A DNA stretch of 44,535 bases from Rhodoferax sp. (GTDB taxonomy: Bacteria; Pseudomonadota; Gammaproteobacteria; Burkholderiales; Burkholderiaceae_C): the NCBI RefSeq assembly GCF_014859475.1, contig NZ_JACUUE010000002.1, forward strand, positions 1-44,535. Direction: 5' to 3'. The position numbers and the translations under genes are program-made. The notes beneath the pieces were generated by a model. That model did no database searches, was not told the origin of the DNA, and saw only the letters and a program-made list of their open reading frames with translations. Shown in pieces: positions 34,799 through 43,456 of this stretch (its first letter is position 1; each line of letters begins with the position of its first letter).

Positions 34799-35716
34799 AT
34801 GGCCATTGCAACCCTGACGATGCCCGGCAAACGCTTTGTCATTGGCGTGCCTTTTGTCTGGCTGATCCTGTTTTTCCTGTTGCCGTTTTTGATTTTGCTG
34901 TACATCAGCTTTGTCGATATGGGCAACGACATTTCGCCGTTCAAGCCGATCTGGGATTCCACCACCGGCCTGCTCAAGCTCAAATACGAAAACTACTGGT
35001 CGATCTTTCGCGCCGACGACGGTGGCAATCTGTTCCAGACCATTTACGTCGAAGCCTACGTGCGCTCGATCTGGTACGCCTTGTGCACGGCGCTCCTTTG
35101 TCTGGTGATTGGTTACCCGTTTTCGTATTTCATTGCGCGCGCCAAACCCAGCGTGCGTCCGGCCTTGCTGATGATGGTGATGCTGCCGTTCTGGACCTCG
35201 TTTCTGCTGCGGGTTTATGCCTGGAAAGGCATTCTGGCCGATCAGGGCGTGCTGAACCAGATGTTCATGGCACTGGGCCTGATCAACGAGCCGCTGCAAA
35301 TGCTTTACACCGATGTCTCGATGCTGGTGGGCATGACCTATGTCTATTTGCCTTTCATGGTGCTGCCGCTCTACGCCAACCTGGTCAAGATGGACTTCCG
35401 GCTGCTTGAGGCGGCCCACGACCTGGGCGCCTCGCCGTTCAAGGCGTTCTGGTTGGTCACCGTGCCGCTGTCCAAGGCCGGCATCATTGCCGGCTTCATG
35501 CTGGTGTTCATCCCGTCGGTGGGTGAATTTGTCATTCCGTCGCTGCTTGGTGGCCCCGAGAACATCATGATCGGCCGCGTGGTCTGGGACGAAATGTTCA
35601 GCAGCAACAACTGGCCGCGTGCCACCGCGCTGGCGGTGGTGATGATTGGCCTCATCGTGGTGCCGCTGGCCATTTATTACCACTACACCGGTGATGCACC
35701 CGATTCCAAAGCCTGA
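34799..35716 (+). CDS. potH: Polyamine ABC transporter permease PotH
   Basis: Inner-membrane permease of 305 residues with about six helices; the first is FVWLILFFLLPFLILLYISF. The EAA loop is LLEAAHDLGASPFKAFWLVT, which docks on PotG. Other landmarks are LMMVMLPFWTSFLLRVYAW and IPSVGEFVIPSLLGG, both typical of PotH/PotB. It has PotI as partner; its stop and the potI start share one base (TGATG). Confidence 0.93.
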   Translation: MAIATLTMPGKRFVIGVPFVWLILFFLLPFLILLYISFVDMGNDISPFKPIWDSTTGLLKLKYENYWSIFRADDGGNLFQTIYVEAYVRSIWYALCTALLCLVIGYPFSYFIARAKPSVRPALLMMVMLPFWTSFLLRVYAWKGILADQGVLNQMFMALGLINEPLQMLYTDVSMLVGMTYVYLPFMVLPLYANLVKMDFRLLEAAHDLGASPFKAFWLVTVPLSKAGIIAGFMLVFIPSVGEFVIPSLLGGPENIMIGRVVWDEMFSSNNWPRATALAVVMIGLIVVPLAIYYHYTGDAPDSKA

Positions 35717-36585
35717 TGCCAAGCATGAAGCATTTTCTGAGTCGTCATTTTGGCAAGCTGTGGTTGGGGCTGACCTTCCTGTTTCTGTACCTGCCGCTGT
35801 GCTTCATGATTGTGTTTTCGTTCAACAGCACGCGCCAGGATGCCGTGTTTACCGGCTTTTCGCTGCGTTGGTACGAGGCGCTCACGCGCGACAGCAAGAT
35901 CGTTGACGGCTTTTGGCTGTCGCTACAGATTGCCATGGCCGCCGGTGTGGCCTCGGCGGTGCTGGCCACGTTTGCCGCCTTTGTACTGGTGCGCTACCGC
36001 CGCTTTCCGGGGCGCACGCTGTTCTCGGGCATGGTCAATGCGCCACTGGTGATGCCCGAGGTGGTGATTGGCCTGTCTTTATTGTTGCTCATGGTGGGCG
36101 TGCAAAACGCGTTTGGCTGGCCGCAGCGCGGCATGCTGACGATTGTGCTGGGGCACACCCTGCTGGGCATGGCTTACGGCATGGTGGTGATCCAGTCGCG
36201 CTTGCTGGAAATGGACCGCGCCATCGAAGAAGCCGCGATGGACCTTGGCGCCAAACCCTTTCAGGTGTTCTTTCTGATCACCATGCCCAACATTCTGCCG
36301 GCCATCTTCGCCGCCTATTTGCTGGCATTCACGCTGTCGTTTGACGACGTGGTGATTGCCGAGTTCCTGTCGGGCCCCGGTGTCAACACCCTGCCGCAGG
36401 TCATCTTTGGCTATGCCCGGCGCGGTATCAACCCGACCATTTACGCGGCGGCCACGCTGCTGATCGTGTCGGTGACGCTGGTGGTGATTGGCTACAGCGT
36501 TTGGGTGGCGCGCCAGACGCGGCGCCGCGAGCGTGAGATTGCGGCGGCCACGCGGGCCGAACTGGCGGCCTTGCAGTCGCAATGA
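35716..36585 (+). CDS. potI: Polyamine ABC transporter permease PotI
   Basis: Second permease subunit, 289 residues, about six helices. Landmarks are FLYLPLCFMIVFSFNSTR at the N terminus, the EAA loop IEEAAMDLGAKPFQVFFLIT, and SFDDVVIAEFLSGPGVNTLP, characteristic of PotI/PotC. The start at 35716 overlaps the potH stop; a second ATG at 35725 is also possible. The C terminus is Arg-rich and cytoplasmic. Confidence 0.93.
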   Translation: MPSMKHFLSRHFGKLWLGLTFLFLYLPLCFMIVFSFNSTRQDAVFTGFSLRWYEALTRDSKIVDGFWLSLQIAMAAGVASAVLATFAAFVLVRYRRFPGRTLFSGMVNAPLVMPEVVIGLSLLLLMVGVQNAFGWPQRGMLTIVLGHTLLGMAYGMVVIQSRLLEMDRAIEEAAMDLGAKPFQVFFLITMPNILPAIFAAYLLAFTLSFDDVVIAEFLSGPGVNTLPQVIFGYARRGINPTIYAAATLLIVSVTLVVIGYSVWVARQTRRREREIAAATRAELAALQSQ

Positions 36586-36644
36586 TATTTTTTGGTGCTT
36601 TACCTTCACGCAGCAAGCGCTTTTACTTTTGAGGTTTTTCACAC

Positions 36645-38114
36645 ATGACAACAGCTATCTACGACGGCCGGGCACTGATCAATGGCACGCGCGTGCCTGC
36701 GCAGGACGGGCAAACCTTTGACTGCATTTCGCCCGTTGATGGTCGTCTGCTCACCACCGTGGCGCGTTGCGGCCAGGCCGATGTGGATGCGGCGGTAGCG
36801 GCGGGGCGGGCAGCATTTGAAGAGCGGCGCTGGTGCAGCATGGCCCCGGCGGCACGCAAACGCGTCATGATCAAATTTGCCGACCAGTTGCTGGCCCACG
36901 CCGACGAGCTTGCCCTGATGGAAACGCTCGACATGGGCAAACCCATCCAATACGCCCGCAATGTCGATGTCAACAGCGCGGCCAATTGCCTGCGCTGGTA
37001 CGGCGAGGCGGTGGACAAGATTTATGACGAAATTGCCCCCACGGCCAGCACTGCGCTGGCACTGATTCAGCGCGAGCCGATGGGTGTGGTCGGCGTCATC
37101 GTGCCCTGGAACTACCCCATGATCATGGCCGCCTGGAAGATTGCACCAGCGCTGGCTGCGGGCAATTCGGTGGTGCTCAAGCCCAGCGAAAAGTCGCCTC
37201 TGACAGCACTTCGATTGGCTGAACTCGCGCTTGAAGCGGGCATTCCGCCGGGCGTGTTCAATGTGGTGCCAGGTTATGGCGTTGAGGCCGGCTCGCCGCT
37301 GGCGCTGCACATGGATGTCGATTGCATCGCCTTTACCGGCTCGACCCGCGTGGGCAAGCAAATTCATGTGATGGCAGGGCAAAGCAACCTCAAACGCGCC
37401 TGGACCGAACTGGGTGGCAAGTCGCCCAACATCGTCTTTGCCGATTGCCCCAATCTGGATCGCGCGGTGCAGGCTGCCGTGGGCAGCATTTTCTTCAACC
37501 AGGGCGAAAGCTGCAACGCGCCCTCGAGGCTTTTTGTGGAGGCCAGCATCCGCGAGCAGTTTCTTGAAAAAGCGCTGGCGCTGGTGCCCGGCTACGCGCC
37601 CGCCAATCCGCTGGTGCCCGACACCGTCATGGGCGCCATCGTTGATCAGACCCAAATGAACTCGGTGCTGCGCTACATCGCACTGGGCAAGCAGGAGGGC
37701 GCGGCCCTGCTGGCTGGCGGTGAGCAGGCGCTGGTGGACACCGGTGGTTGCTACGTGCAGCCCACCATCTTCGCCGGCGTGACCCCTGACATGACCATTG
37801 CCCGCGAAGAAATCTTTGGGCCGGTACTTTCGGTGCTGTCGTTCACTGATGCGGCCGATGTCGTGTGCCAGGCCAACGCCAGTGTGTATGGCTTGCAGGC
37901 GGCAGTCTGGAGCCGAGACATCAACAAGGCGCTCGGCGTGGCGCGCGCCTTGCGTGCCGGCACGGTCCACGTCAACCAGTACGATGAGGACGACATCACC
38001 GTGCCCTTTGGTGGCTACAAGCAAAGTGGGGTGGGCCGCGACAAGTCGCTGCACGCGTTTGACAAATACACCGAGACCAAGACCACCTGGATTCGCATTG
38101 ACAGTCCGGTTTGA
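36645..38114 (+). CDS. puuC: Aldehyde dehydrogenase, PuuC-like
   Basis: NAD(P)-dependent aldehyde dehydrogenase of 489 residues, predicted to oxidise the aminoaldehyde or gamma-glutamyl-aminoaldehyde made in polyamine breakdown. The cofactor motif VPWNYPMIMAAWKIAPALAA, the Gly motif FTGSTRVGKQI, catalytic Glu in ELGGKSPNIVF, catalytic Cys in NQGESCNAPSRLF, and EEIFGPVLSV are present. It ends the polyamine cluster, 59 bases after potI. The sequence resembles the PuuC (gamma-glutamyl-gamma-aminobutyraldehyde) group. No PuuB-type oxidase or PuuD-type hydrolase is in the window. Confidence 0.88.
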   Translation: MTTAIYDGRALINGTRVPAQDGQTFDCISPVDGRLLTTVARCGQADVDAAVAAGRAAFEERRWCSMAPAARKRVMIKFADQLLAHADELALMETLDMGKPIQYARNVDVNSAANCLRWYGEAVDKIYDEIAPTASTALALIQREPMGVVGVIVPWNYPMIMAAWKIAPALAAGNSVVLKPSEKSPLTALRLAELALEAGIPPGVFNVVPGYGVEAGSPLALHMDVDCIAFTGSTRVGKQIHVMAGQSNLKRAWTELGGKSPNIVFADCPNLDRAVQAAVGSIFFNQGESCNAPSRLFVEASIREQFLEKALALVPGYAPANPLVPDTVMGAIVDQTQMNSVLRYIALGKQEGAALLAGGEQALVDTGGCYVQPTIFAGVTPDMTIAREEIFGPVLSVLSFTDAADVVCQANASVYGLQAAVWSRDINKALGVARALRAGTVHVNQYDEDDITVPFGGYKQSGVGRDKSLHAFDKYTETKTTWIRIDSPV

Positions 38115-38413
38115 CACCCTTCAAGCCCCCGCCGACGCCTTGAGCACACTGTGCGCGCCCACGGTTAACTGGTGCAAGCGGCTGGCCTGCAGCGACAGTG
38201 CCGCCGACACCACATGGTCGCCGGGAGCATCGAATGGCGCCTGCCTCGCGACCTCGGTGCAGTCCTTTATTAGTTTCACGATATGCCAATTAAATATCGC
38301 ATTGCGGAATTTAAACCCTTTCTTTTTTCTGATTTTTAGCAGAAATTGAAAAATATGGTTTCATATTGCAAAATAACAAACCTAACTAATTGATAATATT
38401 GAATTAAATAAAA

Positions 38414-38427
38414 GTCTTCTATAAGAC
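38414..38427. promoter_or_regulatory. aceA operator candidate, copy 1
   Basis: GTCTTCTATAAGAC, an inverted repeat (GTCTT, 4 bases, AAGAC), lies about 118 bases upstream of the isocitrate lyase start. An identical copy is 30 bases downstream, about three turns of DNA, so two regulator dimers could bind on the same face. Confidence 0.6.
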
Positions 38428-38443
38428 ATAAGATGACTAAATA

Positions 38444-38457
38444 GTCTTCTATAAGAC
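38444..38457. promoter_or_regulatory. aceA operator candidate, copy 2
   Basis: Second identical copy of GTCTTCTATAAGAC, 30 bases from the first centre to centre and about 75 bases upstream of the aceA ATG. The regulator is not encoded nearby. Confidence 0.6.
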
Positions 38458-38531
38458 CTAAAATAGGCGCCAAGACATCGACTGCTTCAAGCAAACGATG
38501 GCCCCGCTTTTCATTAACTCAGGAGTTTTTC

Positions 38532-39851
38532 ATGCCACAAACCGTTACCGAACAATTGAGCCGCGAACAACAAATTGCCGCCCTCGAAAAGGAATGGGCC
38601 ACCAATCCGCGCTGGAAAGGCATCAAGCGCGGCTACAGCGCCGCTGATGTGGTGCGTTTGCGCGGTTCGTTCCCGATTGAGCACACGCTGGCGCGCCGCG
38701 GTGCCGAAAAGCTGTGGGATTTGCTGCACAACGAGGACTACATCAACTGCCTGGGTGCCCTCACCGGTGGCCAAGCCATGCAGCAAGTCAAGGCTGGCGT
38801 GAAGGCCATCTACCTGTCAGGCTGGCAAGTGGCCGCTGACGGCAACACCTCGCTGTCGATGTACCCTGACCAATCGTTGTACGCGGTTGATTCGGTGCCG
38901 ACCATGGTCGAGCGCATCAACAACGCTTTCCGCCGTGCCGATGAGATCCAGCACTCCAAAGGCATTGATGCGGGTGACAAGGGTTACACCGACATGTTCG
39001 CTCCAATCGTGGCCGATGCCGAAGCCGGTTTTGGTGGCGTGCTCAACGCGTTTGAGCTGATGAAGAACATGATTCGTGCCGGTGCGTCAGGCGTGCACTG
39101 GGAAGACCAACTGGCCTCGGTCAAGAAGTGCGGCCACATGGGTGGCAAGGTGCTGGTGCCCACGGCCGAAGCTATCCAGAAACTCGTCGCTGCCCGCATG
39201 GCTGCTGACGTGTGCGGTGTGCCCACACTGGTGATTGCCCGTACCGATGCAGAAGCCGCTGACCTGCTGACCAGCGACTACGATGCCAACGACAAGCCGT
39301 TCCTGACCGGCGAGCGCACGGCAGAGGGCTTCTACCGTTCACGCAAGGGCATGGACCAGGCCATCAGCCGCGCCGTTGCCTACGCCGATTACGCCGACCT
39401 GGTGTGGTGCGAAACCGGCACCCCGGATCTGGAATTTGCCCGCAAGTTTGCCGAAGGTGTGCACGCCAAGCACCCGGGCAAGATGCTGGCCTACAACTGC
39501 AGCCCGTCGTTCAACTGGAAGAAAAACCTGGACGAAGCCACCATTGCCAAATTCCAGAAAGAGCTCGGCGCCATGGGCTACAAGTACCAGTTCATCACGC
39601 TGGCCGGTATTCACTCGATGTGGTTCAACATGTTCGACCTGGCGCAAGACTACGTCAAGCGCGGCATGTCGGCCTACGTTGAACGTGTGCAAGACCCGGA
39701 GTTTGCTGCTCGTGACCGTGGCTACACCTTTGTGTCGCACCAGCAAGAGGTGGGCACGGGCTACTTCGACGATGTCACCACCGCGATCCAGGGCGGCAAG
39801 TCAAGTGTGACGGCACTGACGGGCTCCACTGAAGAAGAACAGTTCCACTAA
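38532..39851 (+). CDS. aceA: Isocitrate lyase
   Basis: Glyoxylate-bypass enzyme splitting isocitrate into glyoxylate and succinate, 439 residues. The active-site signature [14 protein letters not shown] carries the catalytic Cys; metal and substrate residues are in [23 protein letters not shown] and [11 protein letters not shown]. It stands as a single gene with its own operators upstream and an intrinsic terminator downstream, so it is controlled alone, as expected for growth on acetate or fatty acids. Malate synthase is not in the window. Confidence 0.96.
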   Translation: MPQTVTEQLSREQQIAALEKEWATNPRWKGIKRGYSAADVVRLRGSFPIEHTLARRGAEKLWDLLHNEDYINCLGALTGGQAMQQVKAGVKAIYLSGWQVAADGNTSLSMYPDQSLYAVDSVPTMVERINNAFRRADEIQHSKGIDAGDKGYTDMFAPIVADAEAGFGGVLNAFELMKNMIRAGASGVHWEDQLASVKKCGHMGGKVLVPTAEAIQKLVAARMAADVCGVPTLVIARTDAEAADLLTSDYDANDKPFLTGERTAEGFYRSRKGMDQAISRAVAYADYADLVWCETGTPDLEFARKFAEGVHAKHPGKMLAYNCSPSFNWKKNLDEATIAKFQKELGAMGYKYQFITLAGIHSMWFNMFDLAQDYVKRGMSAYVERVQDPEFAARDRGYTFVSHQQEVGTGYFDDVTTAIQGGKSSVTALTGSTEEEQFH

Positions 39852-39875
39852 AAAATCTGACCCGATGGGGTCAAG

Positions 39876-39913
39876 GGCTGGCGCTCCCTTAATGGGGGTG
39901 GCCAGCCTTTTTT
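39876..39913 (+). terminator. Intrinsic terminator of aceA
   Basis: GGCTGGC (39876-39882) pairs with GCCAGCC (39901-39907), with extra CCC/GGG pairing inside, followed by six T. It lies 24 bases after the aceA stop. Confidence 0.88.
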
Positions 39914-39931
39914 GATGGCGACGAGTGCGGG

Positions 39932-39971
39932 TAAAATCGCAGCAGACAGACGCGGCATTGCCGCGTTTTTT
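39932..39971 (+). promoter_or_regulatory. thrS promoter -10 followed by a terminator-like hairpin
   Basis: TAAAAT (39932-39937) looks like a -10 box for thrS. Starting 14 bases later, CGCGGC and GCCGCG (39951-39965) form a tight hairpin followed by a T run to 39971, 24 bases before the thrS start. If transcription starts near 39944, this hairpin is at the very 5' end of the message and could act as an attenuator or message stabiliser; otherwise it is a second terminator for upstream readthrough. Confidence 0.5.
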
Positions 39972-39994
39972 AGTTACCTGGACGCTTCATACCC

Positions 39995-41908
39995 ATGCTT
40001 CACATCACGCTCCCCGACGGCTCGCAACGCGACTACGATTCCTCTGTCACGGTGGCAGAGGTTGCGCAATCCATTGGCACTGGCCTGGCCAAAGCCGCAC
40101 TGGCGGGCAAGGTCAATGGCAAGGTGGTCGATACCAGTTTTGTCATTGACAAGGACAGCCAGCTTTCGATCATTACTGCCAAAGATGCCGAGGGTCTGGA
40201 GGTGATTCGCCACTCCACTGCCCACCTGCTGGCCTACGCCGTCAAGGAGCTTTTCCCCACCGCGCAAGTCACGATTGGCCCAGTGATCGAAAACGGCTTT
40301 TTCTACGACTTTGCGTTCGAGCGCCCGTTCACGCTGGAGGACCTGGCCCTGATCGAAAAGCGCATGGCAGCATTGGCAGCCAAAGACGAACCGGTACTGC
40401 GCCGGGTGCTACCGCGCGACGAGGCGGTGGCCTATTTCAAGGGTCTGGGCGAGCACTACAAGGCCGAGATCATTGCCAGCATTCCGGCCAATGAAGACGT
40501 CAGCCTGTACCGCGAGGGCGCTTTCGAAGACCTGTGCCGCGGCCCGCACGTGCCCAGCACCGGCAAGCTCAAACACTTCAAGCTAATGAAAGTGGCGGGC
40601 GCTTATTGGCGCGGTGACCACAAAAATGAAATGCTGCAGCGCATTTACGGCACCGCCTGGGCCACCAAAGACGAGTTGCAGCAGCATTTGACAATGCTCG
40701 AAGAGGCCGAAAAGCGCGACCACCGCAGATTAGGTCGCGAGCTTGACTTGTTCCATATCGACGACCACTCCCCGGGGCTGGTGTTCTGGCACCCCAAGGG
40801 CTGGGCGATCTGGCAGGCGGTGGAGCAGTACATGCGCCAGGTTTATCGCGACAACGGCTATCAAGAGGTCAAGGCACCACAACTGCTCGACAAGGGCCTG
40901 TGGGAAAAAACCGGTCACTGGGACAAGTACCGTGACAACATGTTCACCACCGAGTCCGAAAAGCGCGACTACGCTCTCAAGCCCATGAACTGCCCGGGCC
41001 ACATCCTGATCTTCAAGCAGGGCCTGAAAAGCTACCGCGACCTGCCACTGCGCTACGGTGAGTTCGGTCAATGCCACCGCAACGAAGCCACCGGCGGCCT
41101 GCACGGCATCATGCGGGTGCGCGGCTTCACCCAGGACGACGGCCACATTTTTTGCACCGAAGATCAGATACTGGCCGAATGCGTGGCCTACACCACGCTG
41201 CTGCAAAAGGTGTATGCCGACTTCGGTTTCAAGGACATCATCTACAAAATCGCCACCCGGCCCGAGCAGCGCATTGGCTCGGACGACATCTGGGACAAAG
41301 CCGAGCACGCGCTCATCGAGAGCTTGCGCGCCTCGGGGTGCGAGTTCGAACTGTCTCCCGGCGAGGGCGCCTTTTACGGCCCCAAGGTGGAGTACACCCT
41401 GAAAGACGCCATTGGCCGGCACTGGCAATGCGGCACCATCCAGGTCGATTTTTCCATGCCCGAGCGGCTCGATGCCGATTATGTGGGTGAAGACAGCGCA
41501 CGCCATCGCCCGGTCATGCTGCACCGTGCCATCGTCGGCAGCCTCGAGCGTTTTATAGGAATTTTGATCGAAGAAACCGCCGGTGCCCTGCCAACCTGGC
41601 TCGCGCCGGTGCAGGTCAAGGTGCTCAATATCACCGACGCGCAGGCAGAATATGCCATGGATGTCGTCAAAACGCTGCAAAATCAAGGCTTTAGGGTAGA
41701 GGCTGATCTTCGCAATGAGAAAATCACGTATAAAATACGCGAGCATTCAATGCAAAAGGTGCCGTATCTGCTCGTCATTGGTGACAAAGAGATGGCTTCC
41801 GGCGCTGTTGCAGTGCGAGCCCGAGGTGGACAAGACCTTGGCGTGATGTCGGTCGCTGAGTTCGTTCAAAAGATCTCGGCAGATGTCACAAACAAATCAC
41901 TCGTTTGA
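39995..41908 (+). CDS. thrS: Threonyl-tRNA synthetase
   Basis: Class II synthetase of 637 residues charging tRNA-Thr. Domains in order: N-terminal TGS domain ([20 protein letters not shown]), editing domain with [16 protein letters not shown] (His metal/editing site) and Cys in [12 protein letters not shown], catalytic core with [11 protein letters not shown] (zinc Cys), motif 2 [20 protein letters not shown], and motif 3 with [18 protein letters not shown], then the anticodon-binding domain. It heads the cluster thrS-infC-rpmI-rplT-pheS that is conserved in many bacteria. Confidence 0.97.
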   Translation: MLHITLPDGSQRDYDSSVTVAEVAQSIGTGLAKAALAGKVNGKVVDTSFVIDKDSQLSIITAKDAEGLEVIRHSTAHLLAYAVKELFPTAQVTIGPVIENGFFYDFAFERPFTLEDLALIEKRMAALAAKDEPVLRRVLPRDEAVAYFKGLGEHYKAEIIASIPANEDVSLYREGAFEDLCRGPHVPSTGKLKHFKLMKVAGAYWRGDHKNEMLQRIYGTAWATKDELQQHLTMLEEAEKRDHRRLGRELDLFHIDDHSPGLVFWHPKGWAIWQAVEQYMRQVYRDNGYQEVKAPQLLDKGLWEKTGHWDKYRDNMFTTESEKRDYALKPMNCPGHILIFKQGLKSYRDLPLRYGEFGQCHRNEATGGLHGIMRVRGFTQDDGHIFCTEDQILAECVAYTTLLQKVYADFGFKDIIYKIATRPEQRIGSDDIWDKAEHALIESLRASGCEFELSPGEGAFYGPKVEYTLKDAIGRHWQCGTIQVDFSMPERLDADYVGEDSARHRPVMLHRAIVGSLERFIGILIEETAGALPTWLAPVQVKVLNITDAQAEYAMDVVKTLQNQGFRVEADLRNEKITYKIREHSMQKVPYLLVIGDKEMASGAVAVRARGGQDLGVMSVAEFVQKISADVTNKSLV

Positions 41909-41984
41909 TTTTTGAAATGTTCAGGGGCTGGCTTTGCCAGCTGTGGCCACGATGGATGTGGCAGTTTTTGTAAAGGATCAAGTC

Positions 41985-42578
41985 ATCGCTACCGAATACC
42001 GTGATCGCCGTCACCGCGAAGAACGCAAACACCGATTGAATCGGGAAATCATGGCTCCGGAGGTTCGCCTCTCGGGTGTGGAAAATGAACCCTTGGGTGT
42101 GGTCAATATCAACGACGCGCTACGCATGGCGGGCGAACTTGACGTTGATCTGGTCGAGATTGCCGCCACGGCCAATCCGCCGGTGTGTCGTTTGATGGAT
42201 TACGGCAAATTCAAGTACCAGGAACAAAAGAAAGCTTCCGAAGCCAAAGCCAAGCAGACCGTGATCGAAATCAAGGAGATCAAGTTCCGACCCGGTACCG
42301 ATGATGGCGACTACAACATCAAGATGCGCAACATCCGGCGCTTTTTGGCCGAAGGCGACAAGTGCAAGATTACTTTGCGCTTTCGCGGGCGCGAAATCAC
42401 GCACCAGGATTTGGGCATGGCTTTGCTCAACCGCATTCGTGATGAGCTGGGTGATTTGATTTTGGTCGAGCAGTTTCCCAGGCTGGAAGGGCGCCAGATG
42501 ATCATGATGATCGCGCCAAGCCGCAAGAAGCCCTCTGCGCCCAAAGCGGTAGTGACAGAGGCTGCTGTAAACGGTTAG
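41985..42578 (+). CDS. infC: Translation initiation factor IF-3, probable AUC start
   Basis: Binds the 30S subunit, blocks premature 50S joining and checks initiator tRNA and start codon. The N-terminal domain includes [13 protein letters not shown] and [16 protein letters not shown], the linker is [15 protein letters not shown], and the C-terminal domain begins [20 protein letters not shown]. The protein from 41985 has 197 residues. The start is taken as ATC at 41985 ([18 protein letters not shown]) because AAAGGA (41972-41977) lies 7 bases before it, whereas the upstream ATGs at 41934 and 41952 have no ribosome site and add non-family sequence. Rare AUU/AUC starts in infC are known to allow IF-3 to limit its own synthesis. 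Confidence 0.93.
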   Translation: MATEYRDRRHREERKHRLNREIMAPEVRLSGVENEPLGVVNINDALRMAGELDVDLVEIAATANPPVCRLMDYGKFKYQEQKKASEAKAKQTVIEIKEIKFRPGTDDGDYNIKMRNIRRFLAEGDKCKITLRFRGREITHQDLGMALLNRIRDELGDLILVEQFPRLEGRQMIMMIAPSRKKPSAPKAVVTEAAVNG

Positions 42579-42618
42579 AAAATTACGGTCAACGCCTGCA
42601 GGGTGTTGACCAAGAGAC

Positions 42619-42713
42619 AAGTGGCAAATCCAGGTTTGTCGCTTGAAGGTGGTGGGTTTTTGACTCGCCACTCAAAGTGGCTCGGGGCCATCAAGGCTGC
42701 AAATTGTTTGCAG
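42619..42713 (+). promoter_or_regulatory. Structured leader of rpmI-rplT
   Basis: Three stem-loops precede rpmI: AAGTGGCAAA/TTTGTCGCTT (42619-42628 with 42635-42644, two G-U pairs), GCCACT/AGTGGC (42667-42672 with 42676-42681), and CTGCAAA/TTTGCAG (42697-42703 with 42707-42713). AGTGGC of the first stem (42620-42625) could instead pair with GCCACT of the second, so two folds compete or a pseudoknot forms. Ribosomal protein L20 controls rpmI-rplT through leader structures in E. coli and Bacillus, so a similar role is plausible here. Confidence 0.5.
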
Positions 42714-42749
42714 ACGCCTCACGAGCACAATGTAAAAAGGAGCATGAAG

Positions 42750-42953
42750 ATGCCCAAAATGAAGACCAAGAGCGGCGCTAAAAAGCGTTTCCGCGTTCGT
42801 CCAGGTGGTACCGTTAAACGCGGTCAAGCCTTTAAACGTCACATCTTGACCAAGAAGTCCACCAAGCTTAAGCGCCATCATCGTGGTACGTTGACTGTTC
42901 GTGAGACCGAAATGGGTCGCATGGCACAGATGTTACCCGGCCGTGGCCTTTAA
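42750..42953 (+). CDS. rpmI: 50S ribosomal protein L35
   Basis: Small basic large-subunit protein of 67 residues, the usual length, starting [20 protein letters not shown]. The [18 protein letters not shown] segment (here [18 protein letters not shown]) is typical. The start at 42750 is set by AAGGAG (42737-42742). It is followed 25 bases later by rplT, the normal arrangement. Confidence 0.97.
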   Translation: MPKMKTKSGAKKRFRVRPGGTVKRGQAFKRHILTKKSTKLKRHHRGTLTVRETEMGRMAQMLPGRGL

Positions 42954-42978
42954 TTAACGACGAACAAGGAGTACTCAC

Positions 42979-43338
42979 ATGCCTCGCGTCAAACGTGGTG
43001 TAACGGCTCGCGCCCGCCACAAAAAAGTTCTCGCCCTTGCCAAAGGTTTCCGCGGTCGTCGTGGTAATGTCTTCCGGGTCGCTAAAGAAGCGGTGATGAA
43101 GGCTGGGCAATACGCCTACCGTGACCGTCGTACCAAAAAACGTGTCTTCCGTCAGTTGTGGATTGCCCGTATCAATGCTGCTGCCCGTCAGTGTGGCATG
43201 ACTTACAGTCAGTTCGCCAATGGTCTGAAGAAGGCCAATATCGAGATCGACCGCAAGGTTCTGTCTGATATTGCGATCCATGATGTGGCCGCATTTGCTG
43301 GTATCGTGGAACAAGTCAAGGCCAAACTGGCGGCTTGA
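42979..43338 (+). CDS. rplT: 50S ribosomal protein L20
   Basis: Large-subunit assembly protein that binds 23S rRNA early, 119 residues, as usual. It begins [20 protein letters not shown], with the long basic N-terminal tail, and ends with the globular domain ([20 protein letters not shown]). AAGGAG lies upstream of the ATG. L20 is the likely autogenous repressor of the rpmI-rplT pair through the leader before rpmI. Confidence 0.97.
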   Translation: MPRVKRGVTARARHKKVLALAKGFRGRRGNVFRVAKEAVMKAGQYAYRDRRTKKRVFRQLWIARINAAARQCGMTYSQFANGLKKANIEIDRKVLSDIAIHDVAAFAGIVEQVKAKLAA

Positions 43339-43395
43339 GTTGCATTATCTGTAATTGTTGCTATTTAAGTTATAGCATCTTGCAAAATCAGATGA

Positions 43396-43428
43396 GGGCT
43401 AGAGCTTGAAAAGGCACTAGCCCTTTTT
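43396..43428 (+). terminator. Terminator or attenuator between rplT and pheS
   Basis: GGGCTAG (43396-43402) and CTAGCCC (43417-43423) form a 7-base stem with a 14-base loop, followed by TTTTT. It lies 58 bases after rplT and 29 before pheS. It may end the ribosomal-protein transcript partly, or act as an attenuator for pheS, as happens in E. coli. I see no phenylalanine-rich leader peptide, so a plain terminator is more likely. Confidence 0.7.
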
Positions 43429-43456
43429 CCTTGGATTTGCGCTTTCTAGAGTATTT

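Larger units (their letters stand above)
38115..38531. other. 417-base gap between puuC and aceA
   Basis: Two parts can be distinguished. From 38121 to 38279 on the minus strand there is a 52-codon open frame starting with GTG, GC-rich with coding-like third positions (ending LHQLTVGAHSVLKASAGA); I do not recognise it and see no clear ribosome site, so it may be a gene fragment. From about 38265 to 38460 the DNA turns strikingly AT-rich and must hold the aceA promoter and the twin operators listed separately. AGGAG (38521-38525) is the aceA ribosome site. Confidence 0.5.

Noticed and set aside
41934..41984. IF-3 start at the upstream ATG
   Set aside because: No ribosome site upstream, and the added residues are not part of the IF-3 family sequence; ATC at 41985 with AAAGGA fits better.
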